Below, piece after piece: positions 1 to 10,613 of a DNA stretch of 64,000 bases. The DNA is from Agrypnia vestita (taxonomy: Eukaryota; Arthropoda; Insecta; Trichoptera; Phryganeidae): NCBI GenBank assembly GCA_016648135.1, contig JADDOH010000474.1, positions 62,001 to 126,000 on the forward strand. The letters run 5' to 3'. Below the pieces are notes generated by a model. That model was given only the letters and a program-made list of their open reading frames with translations. It did not search any database and had not been told where the DNA came from. Numbering within the stretch: position 1 is the stretch's first letter; every line of letters begins with the position of its first letter. The translations under genes and the position numbers were made by a program.

Positions 1-480
1 GAATAGTTAATCAAGCTCCTTTATAATACTCACATAACTTAACAGCATTCTCAAATCCATATAAACTATCTCTTCTCTGTTAGCGGAGTAAAGTACCTAC
101 AGCGAGAACCTCTCTAAATAACTTGTATTAATTAAAATTAAATTTACCTTCCAGCCCCAAGACGGCTTTCAGGTCTTTGTTGAAGTGTTAACTATACACC
201 TGAGGTTATCAGAGGTGATTCTCGTAAAACCCACACCGACAGAATCCGAGATATCAAACAGCTATTCAGGGAAGGCGTCTTTCATCGAAGATCCTCCTTC
301 GACCTTTATAAACTCGATAATACGATATATAACTATCATCGAATACAAGTCGAATACCATTGTGTTCAATATATAATGAATTCATGATTTTTGCAGTCAA
401 GGTGTAATCTTGATAAGTGAAAAGCAGTCGCAGTCAAATCTATTTAATCATCAAATATTTTTATTTTTTTAACAATATTT
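1..480. other. AT-rich sequence, nothing recognised
   Basis: No coding potential, RNA gene or repeat was recognised. A 63-codon frame at 185-376 resembles no family and looks like chance. Confidence 0.5.
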
Positions 481-484
481 TTAT

Positions 485-1125
485 ATGAAAGTATGTTCTA
501 AGAACACAGTTACTGGATTTGTTCCCCAGAGGGATGATTAATTAATTAAGGATAAATTGTGGAAGCCTCACAGAGATTAAGCTATTTATATATGAGAAAG
601 TGGATGGGAGTCTCTTATACGATGGCTCAGGGCTCACAACCTGTCTGAGCTGGCTTGAGTGATTACTCTACACCATGCAACGTTCACCAATTCTATCGTA
701 AGAACATCCACATGTTACAAAACTTTTGAGAGTTCTATATTTATATATGTTCGAATCAAGAACATTTCATATATTGCACTGGTCTCTGCTAGAAACATCT
801 GTTGTTATTTTTTATTCTCATTAACGTAGGTTTCGCAATTGGTAATGATACTTACATATTTTATTTTTCACAGTGGAGTTTTTTGAGCAATATTCCTTAT
901 TAACTTATATATGATAATCTTTCGAATTATCACATATCTACTAGAGTTCACCTGAAAATCAATATTTTAATCACTTAAGACAGCTCATACAAGTTGTAAG
1001 CCGTGAGCCATCGTATAAGAGACTTCCATCCACTTTTCTCATATATAAATAGCATCGTCTGTATGAGACTTCTATAATTTTTCCTTAATTAATAAATTGT
1101 TAATTAATTAATACTTACATAGAAA
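485..1125. repeat. Fold-back dispersed repeat (family S, copy 1)
   Basis: The left part (about 545-640) and right part (about 995-1110) are imperfect inverted copies of each other: both contain the gtggatg(g)gagtctcttatacgatggctca block, read in opposite directions. The left end, with its block beginning aagtatgttctaagaacaca, recurs inverted at 28668-28755. The inner segment around the word tgagtgattactc recurs at 28.4, 32.8, 18.06 and 54.74 kb. This makes it a multi-copy mobile or satellite-derived family with an inverted-repeat structure. No protein is encoded. The class is unknown; a non-autonomous DNA element is the simplest reading. Confidence 0.6.
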
Positions 1126-2885
1126 ACAATTTAAACGAGCGCATTAATAAGCGTCTTAAAAATAAATAAATAAGTATTTACCGACTATAAATCCCAAAAA
1201 GATTATTAGTATTTTTTTTAAAATAATATTGGCATGTTTTCTTAGAGGTGTAATTTTTTTTGTAAAAAGGACTGCAATATTATCGTAATAATGCAGGTGG
1301 TAGTGGAAAACCTTTTCTAACGATGAACACCAAAACATTGTGCAATTAGGATTTTTTAAAGGCATTATACAATTTATACTATTGTATTCAGCTGTGGTTA
1401 TTTATTGCAAATTAATCTAACTATAAATTAATTTAGTTTAAACCACAATTTTTTGATAACACCAGCCGTTTTCGAAACCACCGTTTCTTCTTTGGGGTAA
1501 ACTACAAACTAAACATAAATATAAGAAGCTACAGGTACCAATGTACACACCGCCTACTTAAAGGGTAATTTATTCAGGTACCTTAGATTTTCGTACCGCA
1601 TAACCCGTGGGAAGGGACATTTCGTAAAGACACGTGACCATTTATCTACGGTCCTAAGCAAAGAAACTCTCAAACGTAATAAATCCCCCCTAAAGGGTTG
1701 GTGTTAAAATTATGCAAATCTGTATGCAGGTTTATATAGTAAAACATTTATCTCAGTGTCAACTAGAAATGCGCAGAAACATATTATTCAATTGCTTTAA
1801 TAAAAATGCAATCGAAGAACCTTTAAAACCGTACAAAAGTACTATCAACTCATTTTTTCAAACATGTACAATAAATCACTAAAATCTTAACATTATCAAA
1901 AAAATGATCGATTGGCAAATTATTTATTATGATATACACTTATTTGGGATTTTTTAAAAAATAAAATTTAATGTACTTTTTATGTATTTAATTCCCTCAC
2001 TAATTCCCATACCGCCCAAATCTTCATACTGTGACCGATTCCTATTGATCATTAGCTTTCTTGCCCAGTTTTACATAAGTTAATCAGAAATAGCTCCAAG
2101 ACTAAGCCCGCAGTGGATTGGGATGGACCTCCTGGTCTGATCTGGTTAGACTGAGGTCGGAGATTAATCCCACTTAAACTATATGAACCCGTGAAGGAAC
2201 CTATAAAGTTTTTCAGCAACAATATTTTAATAAAATTTTTAACATTTTTATAATTGCGATTTTGAAATCTCCACTACATTTTATACGAACAAAAAGTTCA
2301 AAAGATTTGGTAAAGTCAAAATGAAATAACGTAAAATATTATCATCGTTTTTGACAAGATAACTTGACTAAACTTCAAATTACGCATCATGCACTACTTC
2401 AGTCATTCTTATTTGGTGAGGAATATGTTTTTAAAACCTTTTGCAGTGATTAATTTATTCTAAATTATATTATTTGTACAAATAATATTATTTCATTCAT
2501 TTTAAAGATGATGTTAAATTAAAATTAAGTTCACTATATTTCAAAATACAAAATAAACAAGTGAGCTTATAACTAAAAGAAGGTCTTCATATAATCTAAA
2601 TGGGAATAGGATCAATGTATACTTACCTCCTATATACTTCTTACATTGTTTCTAAATTAATATAATTATATAAAAAATGTAATTAAAATTCAGAATAAAA
2701 TAAATCGACATTTGATCATCTACAAAAAGTTCAGTTATGTTAAAACTCCACAGTAAAAAAATAAATTTAACGCTTTGTACTTGATCATTTTTTTGTTCAA
2801 TCATTCAATGTATTTATATTCAAAATGGATTAAAAAATCGATGATTTTTATTATGTTTTCTGAATTTCAGTGTACAAATCTTTAT
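1126..2885. other. AT-rich sequence without recognisable features
   Basis: Low-complexity AT-rich DNA. A 69-codon minus frame at 1156-1365 and other short frames show no domain. A small GC-richer patch at 2100-2170 was not assignable. Confidence 0.5.
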
Positions 2886-3425
2886 TACTCCCTTTATAAT
2901 ACTCGTGGCGTCTGCTAGCTTGCTTGCCGTCGAAAAAACTTTGGATCGATTTTTGACCCTTTCCTGTGATCCAATCGAGCTGAAACTTTTCAAGCAGACT
3001 CGTGGCGACTATCAAGAAGATATATCAAATTTTCGTTAAAAAATAATAATAATTATAGTATAATTTTGGATTTTTAGAAATTTTAATGGTTTTTTCAAAT
3101 TGGAATCATTACAAAAGTTTGATTACTACCAACGGCGCCGGCGGCCCGATAACGTCACGGAATATTTAAAATTTGAATTACTCCGTCGGTAGGTATAATA
3201 GGTACTTCAATTTCAATGACAATTTATTGGTTCACAGATGACAGCACACTTCGGTTTTTTGGGCAGAAATCAAATAATAAAGAGATATTTTTAGAGATTT
3301 TTGACATAGATATTTGTCTAGACATGTTTCATTTTCAGTCAATCAATTATTACATGTTGGTAAACTTAATTTATAAAGAAAGGGAGTAAAATAAAAACTT
3401 GGTTTTTATGGGTTAGTTTTTTATG
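2886..3425 (+). repeat. Dispersed repeat family T, copy A
   Basis: It begins tactccctttataatactcg and ends agggagtaaaataaaaactt plus ggtttttatgggttag. The first ten or so bases (tactcccttt) are the reverse complement of the aaagggagta near the end, so the unit has short inverted termini. Diagnostic inner words are ggatcgatttttgaccctt and gatccaatcgagctgaaac. The middle (about 3100-3200) holds a GC-rich ggcgccggcggcccgataac segment shared only with copy D. No coding capacity is seen. At least eight copies occur in the window. Confidence 0.75.
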
Positions 3426-3739
3426 TTAAAAATGCCCCACAATTCAAGCTTCTTATTAAAGAGTGTATAAAATAACACAGTATAAGATTTTTGCTGTATT
3501 CAAAAATATAATAAATCGTTTGTTTGTCTATTATGAAGGAAAACTCACGGAGACAACAAGACATTCGGTCATTAGGGAATGTAGAACGGAGGCTGATAAT
3601 GGAAACAAATACCTTGTTTTTATCATTTTGTCACTCAACTTGCTCAGCTCAAAGAACCACTAATCTTTATGAGTAGTTTTAATTTACTGATTTTATACAC
3701 ATGAAAAGTTATGAACATCATGCAATAGATACGACAGAT

Positions 3740-4140
3740 TGAAAATACAACAAAGAGAAATATTCCGCAAGATAATGGTATACAACCAACCCAAGGGTAT
3801 AAGGATATGAAATATCAGTCGATGAACGTGGAATATCAGTCTATATATCTGAAGCATAAAAATAGACTTGTTAGAGGTAGACGAATGCCAAGTACTGGAA
3901 CATCGTCAAGGGATGAACCCCATTCATTTACACCTCATTCACCTACCGCACTTTTATGTCTATGATTGCTTTCAACTAGAGTAAGACAAAAATGAAGGAG
4001 GTAGAAGTTGCTGACCGATGCTGACCGACCAAGATGAAAGAAGCACAATCATCACAAACAGGAAGGCACTGAGATTTGTCTGGAATAGACCACAAATCTC
4101 TGAGAACTGACAGAATGAAAGAAAATAAATCTCTACTACT
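3740..4140 (+). pseudogene. Decayed LINE C-terminal remnant
   Basis: Broken plus-strand reading gives pieces reminiscent of the tail of insect non-LTR reverse transcriptases: an R-K-I-F-R-K-I-M-like stretch near 3755, then residues resembling E-V-K-E-D-L plus N-R-K-A-L-R-F near 4050. Several stops and frameshifts separate them. The match is by eye and weak. It sits between an outward pair of family T copies (A plus, B minus), so it could have been carried in between them. Confidence 0.3.
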
Positions 4141-4249
4141 TGAGATATTTAAATGAACATATGCTTAAAAAAATTGTTACACATTACATATTAAACTTTA
4201 CTGTATGTTTCCTTATATAAATAAATAAATTAGATTAAAATTACAAAAA

Positions 4250-4620
4250 AAGAAAGTAAAAAACTAACCCATAAAAACCAAGTTTTTATTATATTCCCTT
4301 TCTCATTTGAACAGGTTTCGCGCTAACTCCAAGCGTCGGGCTCGAGTCGGGCGACGCTACGAAATGGAGTAATAAAAACCGTTAAAATTTTGAAAAATCC
4401 AAAATTATAGGTACTATAATAATTTAAAAAATTTAAACGAAAATATTAGATTATTTTTATCGTCGCTACGAGTCCGCCTGCAAAGTTTCAGCTCGATTAA
4501 ATGACGGAAAAGCGTTAAAAATCGATCCAAAGTTTTTTCGGCAGACAAGCAACAAGCAGACAAGCCGACAAGAAAAGAACGTTAAAAGTTACACCAAGTT
4601 AAAAGAAAGGGCGTAAAAAA
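4250..4620 (-). repeat. Dispersed repeat family T, copy B
   Basis: Reverse-oriented copy. It starts (plus strand) aaaaactaacccataaaaac and contains tttcagctcgattaaatgac and aaaaatcgatccaaagtttt, the complements of the family words. It ends near agaaagggcgtaaaaa. The segment with gcgtcgggctcgagtcgggc near 4330 is shared with the other minus copy at 46.9 kb. Confidence 0.7.
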
Positions 4621-5220
4621 GAACTGACTGGTCTGCATTCTGGCTTTTTATTGGCTGGCCCATTGAATAATAATTGCACCTTATCGTCTAAGATGTTATT
4701 TCATTCGTGACTGGAGCAAAGGACGACATCTTTACTTATTTTAAAATTATTCCCAATCCTGTTGAAAAGGCACCATCCATGGGGTGCCTTTTATTAATGC
4801 ATCTGTATAAATAAGGCGACGCTTTACGAAAGACATCAGGTGTGACTTCGGGTGAGCAACATCTCTCCGCGCTCGTGACGAGAGCTCAGCGCTATATCAA
4901 TATTAATTGCAATACTCCACCGGTTACAGCGAGACAAAGGACTCGCGCCGAGCATCCTTTAACGATAAGCTAAATTACGGGAGGCCGGCGGTTGCCAGGA
5001 CGGCGGATGGGGGTGGTAAAAAGGTAAATGCTTAAGTTAATTTAATCCTCACCTATAGTTAGATATTAAACAAAAGCCTGGAGTGTATTCAGATTGCTCG
5101 GTATGAAAGCCAGCAGACCGACTTTACCCAAATGTGCCCAAACAATGGTTAATCCCGGGGCTTAGTGTGCGCGCGCAGTTAGGGACCCCCGCTCGGTGGA
5201 GGGATGTTCAAACATTTACA
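4621..5220. other. GC-richer single-copy-looking segment
   Basis: This block stands out from its AT-rich surroundings (for example 4860-5020 and 5150-5210, with gcgcgcgcagttagggac). There is no long frame, and no family recurs elsewhere in the window. A small perfect inverted repeat, aaggcacc then ggtgcctt around ccatggatgg-type sequence, lies at 4768-4791. It could be a conserved non-coding or regulatory element of a nearby gene, but this is only inference. Confidence 0.35.
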
Positions 5221-5284
5221 ATAATTACTCAATTAAAATAAATATATTTAAAAATACCACATAACGAATGAAGAGGTTCTCAGC

Positions 5285-5575
5285 AGGATCTATGAAACCA
5301 GACAAATGATGAATACCATCTGGAAAAGGCGTGCAAAATGGATGGGGCATATTTTACGCCATGAAAATCTGCTCAAAACTATGCTGGAAGGAATGGTAGA
5401 GGAAAAGATGGCCAGAGGGCGCCCTCGCCGTGAATATCTTGAGCAAAGGTGCCAAGATATGAATTGTGCCTCCTACACAGAACTGAAGAGGATCGCCGGA
5501 GACTGAGCAGAGTGGAGAAGGAGATGTGCTTTGCTGCAGACCAATCCCACGGATTGAAACCCAGGAAGGAAGGAT
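5285..5575 (+). pseudogene. LINE reverse transcriptase C-terminal fragment
   Basis: The 66-residue frame at 5306-5506 carries the typical tail of insect non-LTR retrotransposons: W-x-x-R-x-x-W-M-G-H-I-L-R-H near residues 6-18, then E-E-K-M-A-R-G-R-P-R-R (about 31-41). After the stop, in-frame remains read like R-R-C-A-L-L-Q-T-N-P. The reverse transcriptase domain itself is absent, as expected for a 5'-truncated copy. In these families the region lies downstream of the thumb and has no known catalytic residues. The unit is only a molecular fossil. Confidence 0.65.
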
Positions 5576-5724
5576 TTAATAAGTGGTGAAAACAAAGTAC
5601 TATTTAAGAAGCTAAACGTCACAACATTTATAAAACTGGGAAGTTTTTTTTTTCAGAATTTATTTATTTATTTTTGATACATATTACAAACATGCTTATG
5701 CCAAACTGCACAGCAGTTTTACGG

Positions 5725-5968
5725 CATACTTCGGTGGCTGGGTCATGTGGAGAGAATGACCGAGCATCAAGCACCTAAGTCTCTGCTGAACTCAAAGTCG
5801 ATAGGGCGAAGGAGCTTAGGAAGGCCAAAATTAAGATGGAGCGATAACGTCCTCAAAGATTTCTGCCTTGGAGAGAGCTGGCACTAAACCGAGATGAGTG
5901 GACGAAGACTTTTGAGGAGGCCAAGACCCACCAGGGGTTATAGAGCTAAGAGTTATGATGATGATGAT
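5725..5968 (+). pseudogene. RTE/LINE 3' end with (GAT)n tail
   Basis: Reading across stops gives R-W-L-G-H-V-E-R-M-T-E-H near 5730 and G-R-R-S-L-G-R-P-K-L-R-W-S-D near 5810, the tail signature of an insect LINE. It ends in gatgatgatgat at 5958-5968, a microsatellite-type 3' end typical of RTE-related elements. A more decayed relative lies at 11340-11530 (catgtggagaggatgacc). There is no complete frame. Confidence 0.6.
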
Positions 5969-5985
5969 TAAAACGAAGTACATTT

Positions 5986-6293
5986 TTACTCCCTTTATAT
6001 TAACTCGTGGCGTCTGCTTGCTTGCCGTCAAAAAAATCTTGGATCGATTTTTAACCCTTTTCCCGTGATCCAATCGAACTAAAACTTTGCAAGCAGACTC
6101 GTGGCAACGATCAAGAAGATCTATCAAATTTTCGTTACAAAATAATAATAATTATAGTATAATTTTGGATTTTTCAAATTTTTAATGTTTTTTTCATACA
6201 AGTTGTATGGAGATTCCGACGCATATCGTAGATACGAAACCCGAAAATGAGAAAAGAAGTATTGTAAAATCTTGGTTTTTATGGGTTACTTTT
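5986..6293 (+). repeat. Dispersed repeat family T, copy C
   Basis: Short form of the family: it starts tactccctttatattaactc, has the cgtgatccaatcgaactaaa and tcaagaagatctatcaaatt words, and ends with cttggtttttatgggttact. It lacks the GC-rich middle of copies A and D and instead has gagattccgacgcatatcgt, as copy F does. It begins about 20 bp after the LINE tail. Confidence 0.75.
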
Positions 6294-7262
6294 TATTAAT
6301 TATATAAACATATTTAATTTCAAAAATTCTATGAAAATTCTCTAACTACCCTAGCACGAGATTCATTTTGGTTGCAAAAAATATATACGTAGGTACTCAG
6401 AACCGTGAAATAACAAGGTATCGAGTGTTTTTCATATTGTTTTACTAGAGTTATTTATAAAAGTCACGTAAGAATCTCTGCGCAATTCCAAAGTTATTAT
6501 AACCAAATAAAATAAAACTTTGTCTGTAGTAACTCCTACTTCCTCCCAGTATCTTTACAAAGTTTCTAACTACTCCGTGAAATCGTACACAAAAATCAAG
6601 ATACATATATGTAACTAAAGACACTAGGTATAATAGTAAGCGTAATTATACTGTGTCTGCTTTAGCCATTCAAAATAAACGGAAGAACTGGCGATGCTTG
6701 GAAAGTTTGATGTATCCCGCACTTGAGAAAGATGGACAGATCTGGTGATGTCCAGAACCATAAAAGTGCTCTGGTAAAGGCTTGCTTCAAGAAATTACGA
6801 GAATTGCGTATATCCAGAAGGATAATTTATATTTATGACAATGGATAATTTATCTTTTTTTGGCGCAATTAAGGTAAGAGTTTTATTGTAACGGGAAAGC
6901 GTCTATTAAACTGTTAAAAAATTATTCACTTGAAATTATGAATTATATTATTCAAATGAAATTAGTGTTACAGTAATATATATTGTCGACCTGTGTCGAT
7001 TGTTGTGTATAACAATAATATATTGTCGACCATCTTAAATCGAGTACCAATCTTAAAGATGCTCAATTCAAAAGCTGACAAATGATTTGTTTATCAATTA
7101 AAAATTAGTACTTTTAATTGAATAAGATTTTAGGTGTAGGTATATTACGATTTTATGTCATTGTCGATGTTTTTGCAAAAGCAACGTAATTGTCAGATAT
7201 TTGTTTTTAAAACAAAAAAAAACATTCAAGTTTTTTTGTGAAACATTGTGGAAACTCATTTT
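6294..7262. other. AT-rich sequence without genes
   Basis: Nothing recognised apart from a local direct repeat, aatatattgtcgacc, near 6977 and 7017. Confidence 0.45.
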
Positions 7263-7948
7263 TACTCCCTTTATATTAACTCGTGGCGTCTGCTTGCTTG
7301 CCGTCAACAAAAATTTTGGATCGATTTTTTACCCTTTTCCCGTGATCCAATCGAGCTGAAACTTGGCAAGCAGACTCGTGACGATGATCAAGAAGATCTA
7401 TCAAATTTTCGTTAAAAATAATTAATAATTATAGTATAATTTCGGATTTTTAGAAATTTTATTGGTTATTTCAAATTGGAATCATTAGAAAAGTATGATT
7501 AGCAACGGCGCGCCGCGGCGGGCCGATAACGTCGCGGAATATTTTCTAAATTTGAATTACTCCGTCGGTATAATAGGTACATCACTACGAATTTCGAAAA
7601 TTTACAAAACAATTGGTTCACAGATGACAGCAAAATTGGGTTTTTTGGGAAAAAATCAAATAATAATTTATTTATTTTAGATTTCTACTTAGTTTTGAAG
7701 AATTCTACATTACTCAAATCTGATTCTGACTAAATAATTTGACGCTGGAAATTCATAAGGTACGATATTGATGATAATTGAATCTATCAAAATCTTGACA
7801 TCTCAAATCATCTGACATTTTAGAAATATATTAAATTTCTGTAAGTTTAGTGTTATGTTATATGTTTTAATTCGTCTTTAATTATTTTTATATTTTACAA
7901 AGAAAGGGAGTATAGTAAAAACTTGGTTTTTATGGGTTACTTTTTTAA
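7263..7948 (+). repeat. Dispersed repeat family T, copy D (long form)
   Basis: The longest copy. Its start, tactccctttatattaactc, and its end, gaaagggagtatagtaaaaa followed by cttggtttttatgggttac, both match the family. It shares the GC-rich cggcgggccgataacgtcg block (about 7500-7545) with copy A, so long and short forms coexist. The 61-codon frame at 7495-7680 is a by-product of that block. Confidence 0.75.
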
Positions 7949-7958
7949 TATGTTAAAT

Positions 7959-8094
7959 ATGAATCGAATTGAAAAACACTGTTTTTTCCACTATATAGTT
8001 TATTTAGTTATTAAAATGTTTTCAAGATCACTCTCAACAAATTTTCAATAGTTGAAAATTTTTTATTGTCTTTCAATTCAATTCATATTTAAGA
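7959..8094. repeat. Short inverted-repeat element
   Basis: Terminal inverted repeats of about 21 bp with one mismatch (ttaaatatgaatcgaattg at the left, caattcaattcatatttaa at the right) enclose about 95 bp. This is MITE-like in size, but no target-site duplication is clear. Confidence 0.4.
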
Positions 8095-9099
8095 CAGTCA
8101 AAGTTGTATACTTTCGAAACTTTTGAATACGGAACCGTTTTAGGCCGAAAATTTATAAAACATGAATTTGGATAGGCACTTGGTTTTTTTTTGAAAATTA
8201 TATACCGATATGTAGATATCAATTATGTACCACGTGTACAAGAGTACACGCTCGTTCAATTTTTTTAATGTGTAATGTCATTAATATTACGGTAATAACA
8301 ACTATGTACGAATGTAGTACCTAGTAGTTACCGAAATAAGCAGTATGGAAAAAATAAATCTGCTGAAAAAGTTTATGAATCTCTGCTTCCGACATTTCAC
8401 ACGTAAATAAATTGCCGTAAGCGTGTTTTATACGAGCACACACGCAAACCAAATACGTATAAGTTCGTACGTCGTACAGGAAAAATTCAGACCACTTCTT
8501 TTGACAATTTATTTAATGATCAATATATTACGTGTTCCTACACAAGTAGGTTTATATTATCATCATCTGTACGAGCGCTTTGACTCATTTCTCATAGTAG
8601 TATTTTTTCGTGAGACAAATGTACAGATTTAGATGACAAATGTGAACGGTATTATTAAATTTCATACGCACACTATAGTTACATAAAAACATCGATTCTC
8701 TTTCAGTACCGAGGAAAAATATAGCTACATAAAAGTTACACCTGAGTAATTTTATCGTCAGAAAAAAATTAACAGTGTTAACTAAACTTAAATATTTATC
8801 ACTCGAAAGAGAGCACAGCAAATTATTTGTGAGATGATTTATGTGGCCAAATTTATATTCATCCAACTAATGTACTAAGTTCAGGGATACACTTTTGTAT
8901 ATACAATCCGGGCTATAATATCAGATTCTCGGCTTTTATAAGTTTCTACCTATAATATACCAGATAATCTTAATATATATATTTAGATTATAATTTGTCA
9001 AAATAGGTTATACTGATTTATCATTAGCCAGGTATCGAATCACTTAAAATGATCCCTTAAAAAACATTCATTCATCAAAAATGACTTATTTTTTATTTA
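8095..9099. other. AT-rich sequence without recognised genes
   Basis: Overlapping short frames on both strands (up to 93 codons at 8585-8866 minus) have no domain, repeat or codon signal. Treated as non-coding. Confidence 0.45.
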
Positions 9100-10613
9100 T
9101 CTATATATAGAAAACTCAATATCTGTCTGTCTGTCTGTTCTCCAAATAAATCTACACCGTTTGTCCGATTTTGCATACTTAAGCTTTAGGACCCGGCGGG
9201 TAACATAGGCAACATTTCACCCTCATTTACACCTTCCCCTCCCCTGATATATTTCCTTAAAAAATCTGCACCGTTTGACCGACTTACATCAAATTTTGCA
9301 TACTTATTTTTTAGTACCCGGCGGATAACATTAGCGATATTTTCCCCCTCCTCCTTAAACCCAGCCCCTCCACCGATATATTTTCTGTACAAATGTGCAC
9401 CGTTTGACTCATCTGACCCAATTTTGCATACTTATTTTTCAGTACCCGGCGGGTAACGGCGGGTAAAATATATGTAATTATTTTATCACAGTTATTTTTT
9501 TTTATTTCTATTTATGCTGACATTGTTTGGTGTTGCATTTCGGTATTTTAAAATTGTTTAATTTTATGCTTGCTTCAAATATTGTATAAATATCTTCTTT
9601 AATTATTTGTATAATGGATATTTTTTTTTTAATATTTAAATATAAAAAAAAACTACTTTTGGAACTGGGAATTTCGCGAAGAGTGTTTGTGTTGGGAAAG
9701 TTAATTTTTTATTTTATATTACTTTAATAAAATCATTCTTTCTATTACTTTCAGAGGATTCATTATGTGATTATATGCCTCTCCCCACCCAATAATGCCA
9801 TACTGCAGTAGAAAGTGGACAGAAGCGATATAAACCCTTTTTAAATTGTTAACACTTAAAATGTTTGTTAATCTTATGAATATATGCACTTTCTCTCTCT
9901 TTTGACCAATTAGTTAATGTGACTGTGTCAATTTCGTTGTTGTTCTATAATTGCACCAAGATATTTAAATTATTATTTTTTTTATTTATGATTGAACATA
10001 AGTCGTTGCAGTTAATTTTGTTACAATTGTATTTTATTGTATGCCATCCATTATAATTTTTATTCGGTTACATTTTAGGACCATAATGTATATATAGACT
10101 CTCCACTTCCTTGACATCATAATATCATCCTACTGAATATAAATAAAAAAAAAAATTTTTAAAAAATAAAAAAAATAAAATTAAAAAAAATTAAAAAAAA
10201 TAAAATTAAAATGTACACAGCGGGCCATGGAAAGGCAGATGCTCGGCGTAAGCCTTCGGGATAAAATCAGAAATGAAGAAATAAGACGCCGAACAAAAGT
10301 TGCTGATATTATGGACCGTATTGCAAAACTAAAATGGCAGTGGGCTGGACATATGGCTCGACAGGAGGATACTAGATGGGCACCCAGAATTCTACAGTGG
10401 AGGCCCTGGACAAAAAATAGAAGCGTCGGAAGACCTCCCAAAAGGTGGTCCGATGACATAGTCCAGCAAGCAGGAAGAACCTGGATGCGAATGGGGAGAA
10501 ACAGAGACGAGTGGAAAAAAATGGAAGAGGCCTACATCCAGCAGTGGAGGGAAAAAGGCTGAGGAAGAAGAAGAAGAAGAATATTGTATATCCAGACAAC
10601 ACCGGGCCGCTAG
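9100..10613 (+). mobile_element. Helitron-like element carrying an RTE fragment
   Basis: The left edge reads A|TCtatatatagaaaactca, followed by a tctgtctgtctgtctgtt run. The right edge reads ccgggccgCTAG|T. A 5' TC, a 3' CTAG and insertion between A and T are the hallmarks of Helitrons. The 5' part holds three tandem units of about 122-128 bp, each with gcatactta...ttagtacccggcgg-type sequence (9172-9480). The same 5' module occurs inverted at 30600-30840. There is no Rep/helicase frame, so the unit is non-autonomous. The 3' hairpin is weak, which limits confidence. Confidence 0.5.
10213..10585 (+). pseudogene. RTE-type LINE reverse transcriptase C-terminus
   Basis: A frame of 111 codons (10227-10562) contains G-V-S-L-R-D-K-I-R-N-E-E-I-R-R-R-T near residue 7, K-L-K-W-Q-W-A-G-H-M-A-R near 34, V-G-R-P-P-K-R-W-S-D-D near 66 and a closing A-Y-I-Q-Q-W-R. 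This is the highly characteristic C-terminal tail of lepidopteran-type RTE elements. The catalytic part is missing (5' truncation). It ends in a gaagaagaagaagaagaa tail at 10561-10581 and is preceded by an AT-rich simple tract (10140-10212). It lies just inside the 3' end of the Helitron-like unit, so it either inserted there or was captured. It is relatively young, with no internal stop. Confidence 0.85.

Noticed and set aside
4768..4791. aaggcacc...ggtgcctt hairpin considered as a bacterial-type terminator
   Set aside because: The T-rich stretch after it is short and the surroundings are eukaryotic; chance inverted repeat.
9115..9140. tctgtctgtctgtctg run considered as an ordinary microsatellite
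   Set aside because: It recurs at the same position in the reversed module at 30.8 kb, so it belongs to the Helitron-like 5' module.
10181..10602. Minus-strand frames of 92 and 76 codons
   Set aside because: Shadows of the RTE frame on the plus strand.
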